Of a stretch of 64,000 nucleotides of DNA, positions 8,244 to 19,437 are shown piece by piece. Under the pieces are notes generated by a model. That model was not told the DNA's origin, searched no databases, and was given only the letters and a program-made list of their open reading frames with translations. Position 1 is the first letter of the stretch, and every line of letters starts with the position of its first letter. Source of the stretch: Arcanobacterium urinimassiliense (GTDB lineage: Bacteria; Actinomycetota; Actinomycetes; Actinomycetales; Actinomycetaceae); contig NZ_LT632435.1 in assembly GCF_900119495.1 (NCBI RefSeq), forward strand, positions 1,375,148 through 1,439,147, given 5' to 3'. The translations under genes were made by a program, and so were the position numbers.

Positions 8244-9859
8244 GCATTCTGCATACCGCGCACAATGGACATTAAAAATTCCTTATTGGACTCGGTATTA
8301 CGCATTCTATTGAGGAGATAGTCCGAAGCACCTTGCACATCCAAAGTGCCCAAAGCCCGCCGCAAATGCCACACAATCTTCAGCTCTTCTGGGCTGAAGA
8401 GAAGTTCTTCCCGACGAGTGCCCGAAGCATTTACATCTACCGCCGGGAAAATACGCCGATCTGCTAGCTCGCGCGAAAGGCGCAACTCCATATTGCCGGT
8501 GCCCTTGAACTCTTCGAAAATCACTTCGTCCATCTTCGAGCCCGTCTCTACCAATGCCGAAGCTACGATAGTGAGCGAGCCACCGTTTTCTATGTTGCGA
8601 GCTGCTCCGAAAAACTTCTTTGGCGGATAGAGTGCCGCTGCGTCTACTCCACCCGAGAGAATACGCCCAGAAGCTGGAGCTGCTAAGTTGTAGGCGCGCG
8701 AAAGCCGAGTGAGTGAATCGAGCAGAATTACTACATCTTGCCCTAATTCCACCAGCCGCTTGGCGCGCTCGACTGCCAGTTCTGCCACTATGGTGTGATC
8801 GGAAGCCGGCCGATCGAAAGTAGAAGCTACTACTTCCCCATTTACCAGGCGCTGCATATCGGTAACTTCTTCGGGGCGTTCATCTACCAGCACCACGATT
8901 AAATGTACCTCCGGATTATTATGCGCGATTGCCATTGCCAATTGCTGCATAATAATGGTCTTTCCCGCTTTAGGAGGAGATACGATCAGCCCGCGCTGCC
9001 CCTTTCCGATTGGAGCCATCAAATCGACTACACGCGTGGTGAGCCCTTTTTTCGTGGTTTCCATCCGCAACATTTCTTGCGGATAAAGCGGCGTCAGTTT
9101 ATTAAATTCCGGACGCTCAGCCGATTCTTCCGGAGAGAGCCCATTAATAGCGCTGATTTCCACTAGCGGGTTATATTTATGAGTCCGCTGCCCCCGGCGC
9201 ATATTATTCTTTGCTGGGCGCACAAAACCGGAGACGGCATCGCCGCGCCGCAGACCGTATTTCTTAATTACCTGCTGCGATACATAGGCATCATTCTTGC
9301 CTGGCAAATAGCCGCCCGTGCGCAAATAAGCATTTTTTCCAGCTTGATCGAGGATTCCCGCCACCGGCAGCAGTACTTCTTCATTGCCATCTGCTGCAGC
9401 TAAAATTTCTTCTTCTTCATAGTCACTATCATCTGCACTGTAGTTTTTCTCTACCCGCGCAGTGGCCTCACTATGCCGATCGCGATTCTTCTCGTTGCGA
9501 TTCCGCGCGCGATCACGGCGGTGGCGTTCCCGCTTATTCTGCGGACGCTCGTCCCCTGCAGCATCTTCTTTATTCTTATCTCTATTCCGATGCGCTTGGG
9601 CACGGCGCGCAGCAGCGTCACCAATCGCCTCTAAAGCCGCTTGCTTATCAGCAGGAATTTCTAAATCTTCTGTTTTTTCTACCGAAACCCGCGGCGCCTT
9701 CGCCGAGGCACTCGAATCCATATGCGCTTCTAAAGCAGCAATATAATCAGCTTTTCGGGAGCGGGGCGGCATCTTAATACCGAGCTCTGCCACCATTTTC
9801 TTTAATTCCGGTAAGAGTTTTCCAGCTAAATTGCCGGACTTCTGGGAGTTTTCGCTCAC
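8234..9859 (-). CDS. rho: transcription termination factor Rho
   Basis: Hexameric RNA-dependent ATPase/translocase that ends transcription at rut sites. The 541 residues contain a Rho-N helical domain (about 10-50) and then an Arg/Asp/Glu-rich low-complexity insertion (about 75-160) characteristic of actinobacterial Rho. The RNA-binding domain follows (about 165-240), then the ATPase core with Walker A PPKAGKT near 295-301 and VLVDERPEEV. The start is GTG at 9859 preceded by GAAGGA. A 265-bp non-coding gap to thrB upstream probably holds its promoter, but I saw no convincing -35/-10 pair. Confidence 0.96.
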   Translation of the reverse strand: MSENSQKSGNLAGKLLPELKKMVAELGIKMPPRSRKADYIAALEAHMDSSASAKAPRVSVEKTEDLEIPADKQAALEAIGDAAARRAQAHRNRDKNKEDAAGDERPQNKRERHRRDRARNRNEKNRDRHSEATARVEKNYSADDSDYEEEEILAAADGNEEVLLPVAGILDQAGKNAYLRTGGYLPGKNDAYVSQQVIKKYGLRRGDAVSGFVRPAKNNMRRGQRTHKYNPLVEISAINGLSPEESAERPEFNKLTPLYPQEMLRMETTKKGLTTRVVDLMAPIGKGQRGLIVSPPKAGKTIIMQQLAMAIAHNNPEVHLIVVLVDERPEEVTDMQRLVNGEVVASTFDRPASDHTIVAELAVERAKRLVELGQDVVILLDSLTRLSRAYNLAAPASGRILSGGVDAAALYPPKKFFGAARNIENGGSLTIVASALVETGSKMDEVIFEEFKGTGNMELRLSRELADRRIFPAVDVNASGTRREELLFSPEELKIVWHLRRALGTLDVQGASDYLLNRMRNTESNKEFLMSIVRGMQNAGE

Positions 9860-10124
9860 TACTTTCCTTCGCTAAGTACCTCTATAAGGTATGCAAATAT
9901 TACTTTTACTAATCACTAAAAATTACGGAAGTGATATCGAGGCAAAGCGGCTATCAAATATCCTCCAAGAATATGCCATCCTCTAGGAATAAGCCGAATA
10001 CGCTGCGAAACGAATTTTATTCAGATTCGCTCTTGCCTGCTTCATATTCTTGCACATTTAAAGAAAAAAATAAAATAAGCACTGAATCCTGCTATGTGCC
10101 ATTCCCTACAGCTAAAGATGCCTT

Positions 10125-11012
10125 TTAGAGTAATTGCGCACCCGCGGCCGGGCGCGAAGATATCAATGTAAAACCTTGCTCACTGATAGTGCGGGCGAGT
10201 GCATCAGGCACCTCGGCAAAAAGCAACAAAGTGGGGCCAGCTCCCGAAACGACTACCGGCCAGCCGGCTTTGCGCAAGGCCGCGAGCAAATCTGCACTGT
10301 GCGGCATTTGCTCCGCTCGATAATTTTGATGTAAACGATCAGCGGTAGCGGAAAAAAGCAAATCTGGGCGGTGTTCTAACGCATGCACTAAGAGTGCGGC
10401 GCGTGAGAGATTAAAAACGGCGTCTGTATGCGGCACTTTTTCCGGCAAAGCCGTGCGTGCGGCCGCGGTAGAAAGTACCTCCTGTGGCACCAATAAGGTG
10501 GTGTGAATTTTTTCTGAAACAGGTAGCTGCACCGTATTTATCTCTTTTCCTTCTACCCAGGAAAGAGTCGCCCCTCCGTAAATACAGGGAGCGGCATTAT
10601 CTGGATGACCTTCATAAGAAGTAGCCAATTCCAGAACCGTCTTATCATCTAGCACCTCTGGCTGGTCTATTATGCCACGTACCAGCATGATTCCGGCTAC
10701 TACCGCCGCTGCAGAAGATCCGAGGCCTCTTCCGTGCGGAATATGATTTCGGCAAATCAAATCTAAGCCGGCGCGGGGCAATCCCAATTTATCTAATAAA
10801 TCGTTAATTACCGTGATGATTAGATGCGATTCATCGCGCGGTACCGTATCTTTCCCTTCACCTAGTACCGTAACCCGCGTCGGGCCAGTAGTGAGAGAGA
10901 CGAAAACTTCATCCCACAAATCATGCGCCATTCCGAGACAGTCGAAACCTGAGCCGAGATTTCCCGAAGTAGCAGGTACTCGCACCCGCGCATTTTCTTT
11001 TACAATCCGCAT
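10125..11012 (-). CDS. thrB: homoserine kinase
   Basis: GHMP-family kinase that phosphorylates homoserine to O-phosphohomoserine for threonine synthesis. The 295 residues include the ATP-binding GHMP motif PHGRGLGSSAAAVVAG and an N-terminal VRVPATSGNLGSGFDCLG stretch typical of ThrB. It follows thrC by 52 bp in the hom-thrC-thrB order. Confidence 0.94.
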   Translation of the reverse strand: MRIVKENARVRVPATSGNLGSGFDCLGMAHDLWDEVFVSLTTGPTRVTVLGEGKDTVPRDESHLIITVINDLLDKLGLPRAGLDLICRNHIPHGRGLGSSAAAVVAGIMLVRGIIDQPEVLDDKTVLELATSYEGHPDNAAPCIYGGATLSWVEGKEINTVQLPVSEKIHTTLLVPQEVLSTAAARTALPEKVPHTDAVFNLSRAALLVHALEHRPDLLFSATADRLHQNYRAEQMPHSADLLAALRKAGWPVVVSGAGPTLLLFAEVPDALARTISEQGFTLISSRPAAGAQLL

Positions 11013-11064
11013 TTTCGCTCTTTTCTACTTCCGGTGCACTTCCGATTAGAAAAATTTTCTCCCA

Positions 11065-12165
11065 CTACAGCTGCAATGCCTGGCGTACCGCAGCAGTATT
11101 CGGCGGAAGAGGCTCTTGGGTAAATTCTCGGCCTTGCAGAGCTGTGGCCGTATCTTTTAAGCCATTTCCCGTGACGGTGCAGACGATTTGCGCCCCCGCC
11201 GGCACTTCATTCTCATTTGCCGCCGCCAATAAACCAGCCACCGAAGCAGCGGAAGCTGGCTCTACAAAGATACCGGTTTCGGCCGCTAAGAGTGCCTGTG
11301 CCTGCAAGATTGCACTATCTTTCACTCTTCTTATCCAACCGTGCGAATCTTGCTTAGCAGCTTCGGCGTAATCCCAAGAAGCCGGATTACCAATTCGAAT
11401 CGCCGTGGCTAGTGTTTCCGGTTTCTCCACTGGATGCCCTAGCACTAGCGGAGCAGCTCCCCAAGCCTGTACTCCCCACATCTGGGGCACTTTTTTCGCC
11501 ACCGGAGGGAGACGCCGCGCAGTATCATCCAGAGAAGCAGCAGTAGTTTTCCCTGCATACTCCATATACCCCATCCAATAAGCGGTTATATTTCCCGCAT
11601 TTCCTACCGGCAATACGTGAATATCCGGCGCATCTCCTAAGGCATCTACAATCTCAAAGGCGGCAGTTTTTTGCCCTTGTAAGCGATAGGGATTAATAGA
11701 ATTAACTAAAGCCACTGGATATTTATCCGTCAGCTCCCGCACAATCCGCAAGCAGTCATCGAAATTGCCGTCAATAGCAATCAACTTTGCCCCGTGCACA
11801 ATCGCTTGGGCCAGCTTTCCCGCCGCAATTTTTCCAGCCGGTAAAATTACTGCGCATTCCAAACCAGCCGCCGCCGCGTAGGCCGCAGCTGAAGCGGAGG
11901 TATTACCGGTAGAAGCACAAGCCACTACTTTCGTATCGCTTTGGCAAACGTGGCTAATAGCTGCCGTCATTCCTCGGTCTTTAAACGATCCAGTCGGATT
12001 TGCTCCCTCTACTTTTATGTAGACTTCGCCTCCAACCTTTGCACTCAAAGAACGGGAATAAATGAGCGGAGTGCCCCCTTCTTGCAGGGTAACCACCGGA
12101 TCGGAATCCGAAAAAGGCATCCGCTCTAAATACTCGTAAATAACCCCTTGCCACTGATGTGCCAT
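11065..12165 (-). CDS. thrC: threonine synthase
   Basis: PLP enzyme converting O-phosphohomoserine to threonine, the final step of the pathway. The 366 residues carry the PLP lysine at about 62 in [12 protein letters not shown], the [17 protein letters not shown] phosphate loop and [12 protein letters not shown]. The length is that of the short (class II-like) bacterial/archaeal form. The ATG at 12165 overlaps the TAA of hom (TAATG), so it is translationally coupled. Confidence 0.94.
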   Translation of the reverse strand: MAHQWQGVIYEYLERMPFSDSDPVVTLQEGGTPLIYSRSLSAKVGGEVYIKVEGANPTGSFKDRGMTAAISHVCQSDTKVVACASTGNTSASAAAYAAAAGLECAVILPAGKIAAGKLAQAIVHGAKLIAIDGNFDDCLRIVRELTDKYPVALVNSINPYRLQGQKTAAFEIVDALGDAPDIHVLPVGNAGNITAYWMGYMEYAGKTTAASLDDTARRLPPVAKKVPQMWGVQAWGAAPLVLGHPVEKPETLATAIRIGNPASWDYAEAAKQDSHGWIRRVKDSAILQAQALLAAETGIFVEPASAASVAGLLAAANENEVPAGAQIVCTVTGNGLKDTATALQGREFTQEPLPPNTAAVRQALQL

Positions 12166-13490
12166 TATTTATCCTCCACCTGCAGTACTTTTGCTGGCGC
12201 GCCCGCCGCTAATTTATTCAATTCAACTACCGCGGCATCAATATCCGCCCGCCGCGCCATATGCGTAATAAAGATAATCTCTACCGGCTGCTTCTGCACC
12301 TGCGCAGCATTATCTTTATCGCTTTGCGGCTGACCTTCCTGGCTCACGGTAGAAAGAGAGACGTTGTGCTGCGCAAATATGCTCGCCATCTCTGCCAACA
12401 CTCCCGGCCTATCTGCCACTTGTAACTTGATGTAGTAACGAGAACGGAAATCCCCTTTAGCGAGTATCGGATGGGAACCATAGACTATTTCCCGCGGAGC
12501 TTGCCCTCCATATACTCGTTTTCCAGCTGCCGCCACCAAATCTGAAAGCACCGCAGAAGCAGTAGGCGCTCCGCCGGCTCCACGGCCATAGAACATCAAA
12601 CGGTCGGCAGATTCGGCCTCAATCATTACCGCATTGAAAGAATCACTCACTGTGGCCAGCGGATTTTCTTTCGGCACCAATGTAGGAGCTACGCTAGCTT
12701 CGATTCCACCTTGCCCCTGCGTGTCTTTACGAATCCGCGCCGCCGCAATTAGCTTAATTACGTAGCCGGCTTTTTCAGCCGCCTTAATATCTTCCGCAGT
12801 CACATCTCGAATACCAGTTATTTCCACATCATCTAGCCGCACCCGGGTGTGGAAAGCTAGCGAAGCCAGAATAGCGATTTTCGCGCCCGCATCTAAGCCG
12901 TCGATATCGGCACTCGGATCTGCTTCCGCAAAACCTAGCTCCTGCGCGCGTGCAAGCGCTTGGGAAAAATCTGCTCCCGTGGTGTGCATTTGATCGAGAA
13001 TAAAATTGGTAGTGCCGTTCATAATTCCCAGTACTTGCTGGACTCGATCACCCGCCAAGGATTCTCTTAAGCCGTAAACTACCGGCACCGCTCCGGCCAC
13101 CGCCGCTTCGTAGTAAAGATCTACATCATTAGCAGCAGCTAGTTCATAAAGTTCCGGCCCGTGAGTAGCCAAAAGGGCTTTATTGCCCGTAACTACCGAA
13201 GCTCCATTTTCTAAAGCGGCCCGTACATAAGCATGCGGTGGATCAATTCCACCGATAAGCTCGATTACGATATCTGCTTTCTTTATCAGCTCCAAGGCAT
13301 CGGTGGTAAATAACGCCGGATCTACCGGTAAGTGACGCTCTTTTTGTAAATCATTTACTAAAATTCCCACTAATTCGAGACGAGCTCCTGCGCGCGCCGC
13401 GAGAATATCTGCCTGTTCGCTAAGCAGCCGCGCTACTGCGCTCCCCACTGTACCGCAGCCCAACAGAGCTACTTTTACGCTTTTTTCCAC
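12165..13490 (-). CDS. hom: homoserine dehydrogenase with C-terminal ACT domain
   Basis: NAD(P)H-dependent reduction of aspartate semialdehyde to homoserine at the branch to threonine and methionine. The 441 residues comprise the N-terminal Rossmann domain ([17 protein letters not shown]), the catalytic region with [14 protein letters not shown] and [21 protein letters not shown], and a C-terminal ACT domain (about 355-430). The ACT domain is known in this family to mediate threonine feedback inhibition. The GTG start at 13490 is preceded by GAGGAAAG. It is the monofunctional form with no fused aspartate kinase. Confidence 0.94.
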   Translation of the reverse strand: MEKSVKVALLGCGTVGSAVARLLSEQADILAARAGARLELVGILVNDLQKERHLPVDPALFTTDALELIKKADIVIELIGGIDPPHAYVRAALENGASVVTGNKALLATHGPELYELAAANDVDLYYEAAVAGAVPVVYGLRESLAGDRVQQVLGIMNGTTNFILDQMHTTGADFSQALARAQELGFAEADPSADIDGLDAGAKIAILASLAFHTRVRLDDVEITGIRDVTAEDIKAAEKAGYVIKLIAAARIRKDTQGQGGIEASVAPTLVPKENPLATVSDSFNAVMIEAESADRLMFYGRGAGGAPTASAVLSDLVAAAGKRVYGGQAPREIVYGSHPILAKGDFRSRYYIKLQVADRPGVLAEMASIFAQHNVSLSTVSQEGQPQSDKDNAAQVQKQPVEIIFITHMARRADIDAAVVELNKLAAGAPAKVLQVEDK

Positions 13491-13527
13491 TGCTTTCCTC
13501 GCTATTCTTTTCCCGACTCTTCTCAGT

Positions 13528-14895
13528 TTACCCTAGGTCAAGAGCTAATAAATCTGCTACTGTCTCCCGGCGAATAAGCATTTCTGCTTTTCCGTCTCTC
13601 ACCCCTACCACTCCGGGGCGAGGAATCATATTGTAATTAGACGCCATTGCTCTTCCATAGGCGCCCGTCACCGGTACCGCTAATAAATCCCCTGCTTTAA
13701 TATCCGCAGGTAAAGCTACATCATGCACCACAATATCACCGGATTCACAATGTTTACCCACTACGCGGGCGCGCTCTAGGGGAGCGAGAGAAGTGCGCGA
13801 TACGAGTGCCGCGGTATAATCGGCCGCATAGAGAGCTGGGCGAATATTATCTGACATTCCTCCGTCGACGGAGATATAACGCCTAATTCCGTCGGCTAGC
13901 TCCACCTCTTTAACCGTACCTACCGTATAGAGAGTGCATACAGCTGGCGCGATAATCGAACGCCCCGGCTCAATAGATACGCGCGGAGCTGGCAATCCGG
14001 TTTCCGCAATATGAGCGCCTACTTCTGCCGCTAAGGCGCAGGTAAATTCTTCTGGAGTAGGCGGAATACTATCTAATTCGGTGTAGCGCACTCCGTAGCC
14101 ACCTCCGAAATCAATCTCAGATATTTCCGCTCCTTGCGCCATCGCCCAAGCTCTTTCCGCTAAAAGAATGCGAGCTGCCGCCCGAAAACCATCTAATTGT
14201 AAAATCTGCGATCCAATATGCGAATGTAAGCCCTGTAAGCGGATATAAGGTAACTCTAGGGCGCGTTTTATGGCTAGATGACTGGCTCCACTCGGAATTG
14301 AAATACCGAATTTTTGATCTTCGTGCGCAGTGGCAATAAATTCATGCCCACCGGCATGTACTCCCGAGGTGAGACGCAGGTATATGGGAGCTATTTTTTT
14401 CTGCGCAGCAGCCAGCTCATTTACTAGCTCCAATTCCGCTATTGAATCAACCACGATATGAGCGAGGTTATTCTCCAAGGCGGCAGTAATTTCCGCACGG
14501 GATTTATTATTGCCATGCAAAGCACAGCGCTCTCCCGGCACTCCGCCTGCCAAAGCAATCTGTAATTCTCCCGCCGAAGTGGCGTCAATATAGAGCCCGT
14601 CTTCCCACATCCACCGGGCAAAAGCCTTCGAAAGAAAAGCCTTTCCAGCATAATAGACGTCTCCACCCGCAAGATCAGCAAAAACATTATCGAGAGCTTT
14701 TTTCCAGCGCCGCGCGCGGGCCCGGGCGTCTGCAATATCGAGAATATAAAGCGGAGTGTCAAAACGAGCAGCTAAATCACTTACCGGAATTTTCGCCACC
14801 GCATACTCCCCCTGCGGAAGTACTTCCACCTGCTGCGACCAAATTCCGCTCCAGCTATTATCTGGGCGAGGGGCAGCTACATTTTCCAAATTCAT
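13528..14895 (-). CDS. lysA: diaminopimelate decarboxylase
   Basis: PLP enzyme (fold type III) that decarboxylates meso-diaminopimelate to lysine. The 455 residues include the PLP lysine at about 85 (VYYAGKAFLSKAF), HSHIGSQIL, GGGYGVRY, EPGRSIIAPA and the active-site CESGD near the C-terminus. It lies 37 bp upstream of hom and 43 bp downstream of argS in the actinobacterial argS-lysA-hom order. Confidence 0.95.
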   Translation of the reverse strand: MNLENVAAPRPDNSWSGIWSQQVEVLPQGEYAVAKIPVSDLAARFDTPLYILDIADARARARRWKKALDNVFADLAGGDVYYAGKAFLSKAFARWMWEDGLYIDATSAGELQIALAGGVPGERCALHGNNKSRAEITAALENNLAHIVVDSIAELELVNELAAAQKKIAPIYLRLTSGVHAGGHEFIATAHEDQKFGISIPSGASHLAIKRALELPYIRLQGLHSHIGSQILQLDGFRAAARILLAERAWAMAQGAEISEIDFGGGYGVRYTELDSIPPTPEEFTCALAAEVGAHIAETGLPAPRVSIEPGRSIIAPAVCTLYTVGTVKEVELADGIRRYISVDGGMSDNIRPALYAADYTAALVSRTSLAPLERARVVGKHCESGDIVVHDVALPADIKAGDLLAVPVTGAYGRAMASNYNMIPRPGVVGVRDGKAEMLIRRETVADLLALDLG

Positions 14896-14938
14896 CTTTT
14901 CCTCCTGCTCTGCCCGATGCGACTCTGGCTCTCTACTC

Positions 14939-16609
14939 TCACATTTGCTGCGGAGCTGCTACTCCCAGAAGCTGTAATCCATTTGCTAATACTTGCCCGG
15001 CAGCGTCATTCAACCATAAACGCGCCCGATGCGTAGCAGTCACAGGATCACTAGCACGCGGAGTGACACGCGATTTACCATACCAAGCATGATAGGCCCC
15101 CGCTACTTCCTCGATATAGCGCGCAATTCGGTGCGGTTCGCGCAGTTCAGCTGCTTGAGCTACCACTTCCGGATAGCGAGCTAAAGTGGCGAGCAGATCC
15201 TTATCCGCCTGCGTATTTAATAAAGCCGGATCAAAATCACGCCGTTCTACTCCATGCTCTTGTGCATTGCGCGCTACTGAACAGATACGCGCATGCGCAT
15301 ACTGTACGTAATAGACGGGGTTATCGTTGGTGTGCGCAGATATGAGTGCTAAATCAATTTCCAAAGGTGTATCCATTGCACTGCGTACCAACGAATAGCG
15401 CGCCGCATCTACTCCGGCTGCTTCTACCAAATCGCTGAGCACCACCACATTGCCGGCTCGTTTCGACATCCGTACCGGCTCCCCATCCTGCAGAAGATTC
15501 ACCAATTGCCCAATGAGGATTTCCATGTTTTTTCCGCTGCCGGCTTCATCTCCAAAAGCGCGCGCCATCGCATACATCCGCCCGATATATCCGTGATGGT
15601 CAGCCCCTAGCAAATAGATGGCACAGTCGCTTCCCCGCCGGCGTTTATTGAGGTAATAAGCGATATCACCCGTAAAGTAAGCAGTCTCTCCGTTAGTTTT
15701 TATTACTACCCGGTCTTTATCATCGCCGAATTCTTTAGTGCGCACCCACGTCGCGCCATCTTTTTCGTAGAGGGCACCCCGCTCTCTTAACTGCTTTAAG
15801 GCTTCTTCTACTTCTCCCGAGGAGTAAAGAGAATCTTCATGAAAATAAACATCAAATTCCACTCGAAAATCGATAAGTTCCTTTTTTATTTCTGCAAACA
15901 TCTGTGCGACGCCGTATTTACGGAAAAGCTCCTGCGCTTTTTCGCGCGGAAGTCCGGCGAAATCCACTTCCGGATGCTCCGCCTGCACCTGAGCAGCGAT
16001 ATTAGAAATGTATTCTCCACCGTAGCCATCTGCTGGCACTTCCTCTCCACGCGAGCGCGCAAGAAGGGAAGAAGAAAATCTATCTATTTGTGCGCCATGA
16101 TCATTGAAATAGTATTCACGTACCACTTCCGCACCGGTAGCTGCCAAGATTCGCGCTAAAGAATCACCCACAGCCGCCCAGCGTGCACCGCCTATATGGA
16201 TTGGGCCAGTGGGATTAGCGGAAACGTACTCCAAGTTAATTTTCTGCCCTTTATTGGCGGTAGAAGTACCATAAGCAGCTCCCGCTTCCACAATACTGCG
16301 CGCTAATTCTCCTGCTGCTGCCGCCTGCAAATAAATATTGAGGAACCCCGGGCCCGCTACTTCAACTTTGGCAATACCGCTTTCCTTACGCAGCTCAGCA
16401 GCTAAAATCTCCGCTAAATCGCGTGGAGCTAGTCCCGCTTTTTTCGCCAACTGCATAGCGATATTAGTAGACCAATCGCCATGCGCTCGGGCCCGCGGGC
16501 GCTCTACTCGCACGGCAGGCATATCCGTATCCGCAAAAGTAATTTCTTTATTCGCACGCACTTGGTGCAATGATTTCGCAATAAGTTCAGCAAGTTCCTC
16601 AGGAGTCAT
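14939..16609 (-). CDS. argS: arginyl-tRNA synthetase
   Basis: Class I synthetase charging tRNA-Arg. The 556 residues contain an N-terminal additional domain (about 1-110), the HIGH-type signature [16 protein letters not shown] and a KMSKS-type loop RMSKRAGN. The C-terminal helical anticodon-binding domain follows, ending in [12 protein letters not shown]. It heads the minus-strand run towards the ATP synthase genes. A tRNA-Arg gene lies divergently about 180 bp upstream. Confidence 0.96.
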   Translation of the reverse strand: MTPEELAELIAKSLHQVRANKEITFADTDMPAVRVERPRARAHGDWSTNIAMQLAKKAGLAPRDLAEILAAELRKESGIAKVEVAGPGFLNIYLQAAAAGELARSIVEAGAAYGTSTANKGQKINLEYVSANPTGPIHIGGARWAAVGDSLARILAATGAEVVREYYFNDHGAQIDRFSSSLLARSRGEEVPADGYGGEYISNIAAQVQAEHPEVDFAGLPREKAQELFRKYGVAQMFAEIKKELIDFRVEFDVYFHEDSLYSSGEVEEALKQLRERGALYEKDGATWVRTKEFGDDKDRVVIKTNGETAYFTGDIAYYLNKRRRGSDCAIYLLGADHHGYIGRMYAMARAFGDEAGSGKNMEILIGQLVNLLQDGEPVRMSKRAGNVVVLSDLVEAAGVDAARYSLVRSAMDTPLEIDLALISAHTNDNPVYYVQYAHARICSVARNAQEHGVERRDFDPALLNTQADKDLLATLARYPEVVAQAAELREPHRIARYIEEVAGAYHAWYGKSRVTPRASDPVTATHRARLWLNDAAGQVLANGLQLLGVAAPQQM

Positions 16610-16786
16610 AATTGCATTCTACCGAGCCGTGCGGCAGAGCCTCTAGCGAGCGGAGGTGAACTTAGCCATTAAGTAATTTGCTCGGCTGCAATGTGCTACG
16701 TGTGACACTTCAAAAACTTAGTTCGGAATCTGCCGGCGTTCACTGCTACACTGAAATCCGATACAAAAAGTATCGCAAATATATCT

Positions 16787-16859
16787 GCCCCGATAGCTCA
16801 GGGGATAGAGCGTTCGCCTCCGGAGCGAAAGGTCGCAGGTTCGAATCCTGTTCGGGGCG
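16787..16859 (+). tRNA. tRNA-Arg (anticodon CCG)
   Basis: Cloverleaf folded by eye. The acceptor stem is GCCCCGA/TCGGGGC and the D-arm lies around TAGCTCAGGGGATAGA. The anticodon stem TTCGC/GCGAA encloses the loop CTCCGGA (anticodon CCG, reading CGG). The T-arm has GGTTCGAATCC. The discriminator is G16859, and CCA is not encoded (CAG follows). It lies divergently upstream of argS, so a tRNA substrate and its synthetase share one intergenic region. Confidence 0.95.
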
Positions 16860-16871
16860 CAGATTAAGAGT

Positions 16872-16919
16872 TAATTCAGAACTCAGCTAATTCTAAACTC
16901 AGTTAATTCTGAACTCAGC
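16872..16919. repeat. 16-bp tandem repeat, 3 copies, over the aspA stop
   Basis: Three consecutive 16-bp units of the form TAATTC(A/T)(G/A)AACTCAG(C/T), at 16872-16887, 16888-16903 and 16904-16919. Thirteen of 16 positions are invariant. The unit nearest aspA contains its TGA stop, and the others extend downstream towards the convergent tRNA gene. The embedded TTCAGAA/TTCTGAA pair could also form a weak hairpin. Confidence 0.85.
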
Positions 16920-18369
16920 TCGCACTCGGGGTGGGCGGCAAACCTTTTTCACCCGGCTTATAAATCTTCCCGGAGAACTTAGGATTCAGAAATACCTCTT
17001 CACACAAATAGGTATCGATTTCCTCCTCCGTGAGCAGCCCTAATTCTAAAACCACTTCTTTTATATTTTTCCCACTCTGGGCGGCAGTTTTACCAATTAA
17101 ATCGCCTTTTTCATGCCCGAGAATATCGTTGAGATAGGTGACAATACCGATAGAATTCATGACGTAGGAGCGCATAATCTCCCGATTCGCCGTAATTCCC
17201 TCAATGCAGCGCTGGCGCAACGTACGGCAAGCATTAGTGAGCAACTGGAAAGACTCACTCATCGCCTCCAAAATCACTGGCTCCATCACATTTAGCTGCA
17301 GCTGGCCGGCCGCAGCCGCCAGTAGTACTGCCGTATCGTTGCCAATCACCTTAAAGCAAACTTGATTTACCACTTCCGGAATTACCGGATTTACTTTTGC
17401 GGGCATAATCGAAGATCCGGCCTGCATCTGCGGCAAATTTATTTCATTCAATCCCGCTCGCGGCCCCGAAGAAAGTAACCGTAAATCATTACAGATCTTA
17501 GTAAGATTGTGTGCCAATCTTTTCAAATGCGAATGAATAAGCACATGGTCGCCGTTGTCATACGTAGCTTCCATCAGGTCAGGAGCATTTTTAATAGCTA
17601 AACCTGTAACTTCAGCTAGTTTTTCTGCCACTACTTGCGAAAAACCATCCGGCGTATTTACTCCAGTGCCGATTGCCGTGGCTCCCGAATTGACGTACAG
17701 CAATTTTTCCGCATCTTGCGCCAAGGCCGCTTTGGCACTCTGAATAGAACTGGCGAAGGCTTGAAATTCCTCCCCGAGACTCATCGGCACGGCGTCTTGC
17801 AACTGGGTACGCCCCATTTTCAGCATCCCCGCAAATTCTCTACCTTTTGCAGCTAAAGCAGCCTCCAGCTTTTCCAGCTCTTCCAATAGACACAATACTT
17901 CTTGGTATACAGCGAGACGAATCCCCACCGGATACGTATCGTTGGTGGATTGAGATTTATTCACGTGGTCATTGGGGTGAATAATATCGTAACGCCCTTT
18001 TTCATACCCCAGTGCTTCTAAAGCTAAATTAGCAATCACCTCATTGGTGTTCATATTGGTAGAAGTACCCGCACCACCCTGAAATAGGTCTACTGGAAAC
18101 TCCTCAAGGCAGCGCCCTTTTTCCAGAACTTCATCGCACGCTTCCACAATAGCTGCAGCTATATCTTCTGGTAGTACTCCTAACTCAGCATTCGCAAGTG
18201 CACAGGCTTTTTTCACCTGCACCATCCCGCGCACAAATTCCGGAATATCCCGCACTTTTTTATTCGAAATCTGGAAATTTTCCAACGCCCGCTGCGTGTG
18301 GATTCCGTAGTATGCACTATCCGGCACTTCTTTTTCGCCAAGTAAATCGGCTTCCTTACGATTCGCCAT
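16915..18369 (-). CDS. aspA: aspartate ammonia-lyase (fumarase/aspartase family)
   Basis: Deaminates aspartate to fumarate and ammonia. The 484 residues have the superfamily signature [12 protein letters not shown] and the N-terminal TNDTYPVG substrate loop. The reading frame runs 23 codons further upstream (to 18438), but the ATG at 18369 gives the normal start [22 protein letters not shown]; the upstream purine-rich AAGAGAG fits a ribosome site. The AspA-type opening ([19 protein letters not shown]) favours aspartase over fumarase C. Its stop lies inside a 16-bp tandem repeat. Confidence 0.92.
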   Translation of the reverse strand: MANRKEADLLGEKEVPDSAYYGIHTQRALENFQISNKKVRDIPEFVRGMVQVKKACALANAELGVLPEDIAAAIVEACDEVLEKGRCLEEFPVDLFQGGAGTSTNMNTNEVIANLALEALGYEKGRYDIIHPNDHVNKSQSTNDTYPVGIRLAVYQEVLCLLEELEKLEAALAAKGREFAGMLKMGRTQLQDAVPMSLGEEFQAFASSIQSAKAALAQDAEKLLYVNSGATAIGTGVNTPDGFSQVVAEKLAEVTGLAIKNAPDLMEATYDNGDHVLIHSHLKRLAHNLTKICNDLRLLSSGPRAGLNEINLPQMQAGSSIMPAKVNPVIPEVVNQVCFKVIGNDTAVLLAAAAGQLQLNVMEPVILEAMSESFQLLTNACRTLRQRCIEGITANREIMRSYVMNSIGIVTYLNDILGHEKGDLIGKTAAQSGKNIKEVVLELGLLTEEEIDTYLCEEVFLNPKFSGKIYKPGEKGLPPTPSAS

Positions 18370-18442
18370 TGAATTCTCTCTTATCGGTGAGTTAAAAATA
18401 CAAACTAAAGCGACAGAACATTCTCCGCCTAATCGCATTCTA

Positions 18443-19258
18443 TTACTCGGGCCGATTTTCTGCCTTAGATGCCCAAAATTCCTCTATTACGCACCGCGCC
18501 CGGCTCGGCTCATCGGTTATCAAAGCATCTATACCGAGCTCTAAAAGCCGGCGCATCTCCACTTCTTCGTTAATAGTCCATACGTGCACCGCTAGACCCC
18601 GCTGATGGCACAGCCGAATAAAAGCCGGAGTGATAATTTTTATTCCGTAAGCTGCTACCGGCACTTGTACCGCTTCTACTTTTTGCTTATTGCCAGGTAC
18701 AAACCAGCAAAGAATATTTTGCAATGGAAATGGCAAGTGTGCAGCTAATACCAGCAAAACCAGCGCTCCTTCCCCGAGCGAAGAGGTAACTCCTGGGAGA
18801 AGACGGCGCAATACTTTCAAGCGCATTTCACTAAAGGAACTGAGAGAAATCCGCTCCTGCGCATCATGAATTTTAATTTCCCGTACTAAATGCCGTATTA
18901 CCTGCCACTCTTTAGAATCAATATTCAAGACTAGCTGCGGAAATTTTTCTAAAACATCTGCAAATCGCAATAGAGAATGCCCCGAGTGATCCCGCACCTC
19001 GGTCAACTCTGCCCAAGATTTATGCGCAATTTTTCCGCGCCCATTCGTCGTGCGCTCCAAAGTATCGTCATGAAAAATTACTACTACGCCATCGCGGCTG
19101 GCGTGCACATCACTTTCAATATACTTAAAACCTTTTTCTTCCATATTGGCAAAGGCGAGAAGCGAATTCTCGGGCGCCTCGTTTCCCCCCGCGCGATGTG
19201 CAAGAACTATTGGTTTTTCCTGTAATTTCCACATTCTACCGGTAGCAGACATAATCAA
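18443..19258 (-). CDS. glycerophosphodiester phosphodiesterase
   Basis: GDPD-family TIM-barrel hydrolase releasing glycerol-3-phosphate from glycerophosphodiesters. The 271 residues include [17 protein letters not shown] (catalytic His-Arg plus metal Glu), [24 protein letters not shown] (metal Asp and catalytic His) and a C-terminal VHVWTINEE. No signal peptide is seen, so it is probably cytoplasmic. A hydrophobic patch at about 160-185 may touch the membrane. The ATG at 19252 (third codon) is an alternative start. It lies between the M23 peptidase gene and aspA, all minus strand. Confidence 0.88.
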   Translation of the reverse strand: MIMSATGRMWKLQEKPIVLAHRAGGNEAPENSLLAFANMEEKGFKYIESDVHASRDGVVVIFHDDTLERTTNGRGKIAHKSWAELTEVRDHSGHSLLRFADVLEKFPQLVLNIDSKEWQVIRHLVREIKIHDAQERISLSSFSEMRLKVLRRLLPGVTSSLGEGALVLLVLAAHLPFPLQNILCWFVPGNKQKVEAVQVPVAAYGIKIITPAFIRLCHQRGLAVHVWTINEEVEMRRLLELGIDALITDEPSRARCVIEEFWASKAENRPE

Positions 19259-19289
19259 ACCTTTCCGGGTACGCTCGCATAATACGCTC

Positions 19290-19437
19290 TGCTCTTATTC
19301 TACCGACAGAAATTTTTCTAAGTACGAACTTTACCAACGAGAATTTCTCTAAATAAGAGCTTTACCGGCAAAAAATTCCGAAATAAAAGTTTTATCGGAA
19401 AAAATTTATCTCTAAGCGGTTTACCGGCAGGAACTTC
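19290..19437. repeat. degenerate ~30-bp tandem repeat, about 5 copies, from the M23 stop codon
   Basis: TACCGRCA-like cores recur at 19301, 19332, 19363, 19393 and 19422 (spacings 31, 31, 30, 29). Read on the minus strand, each unit resembles AATTTnnTGCCGGTAAA followed by CTTATTTAGA-like sequence. The copy nearest the gene contains the peptidase stop codon within CCGGTAA. The copies are direct and adjacent with no unique spacers, so this is not a CRISPR array. No gene is seen in this stretch. Confidence 0.75.

Noticed and set aside
18370..18438. 23-residue N-terminal extension of aspartase
   Set aside because: The extra residues are unlike aspartase, and the ATG at 18369 gives the standard start.
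19290..19437. Possible CRISPR array
   Set aside because: Units are adjacent and degenerate with no unique spacers and no cas genes nearby. It is a tandem repeat.
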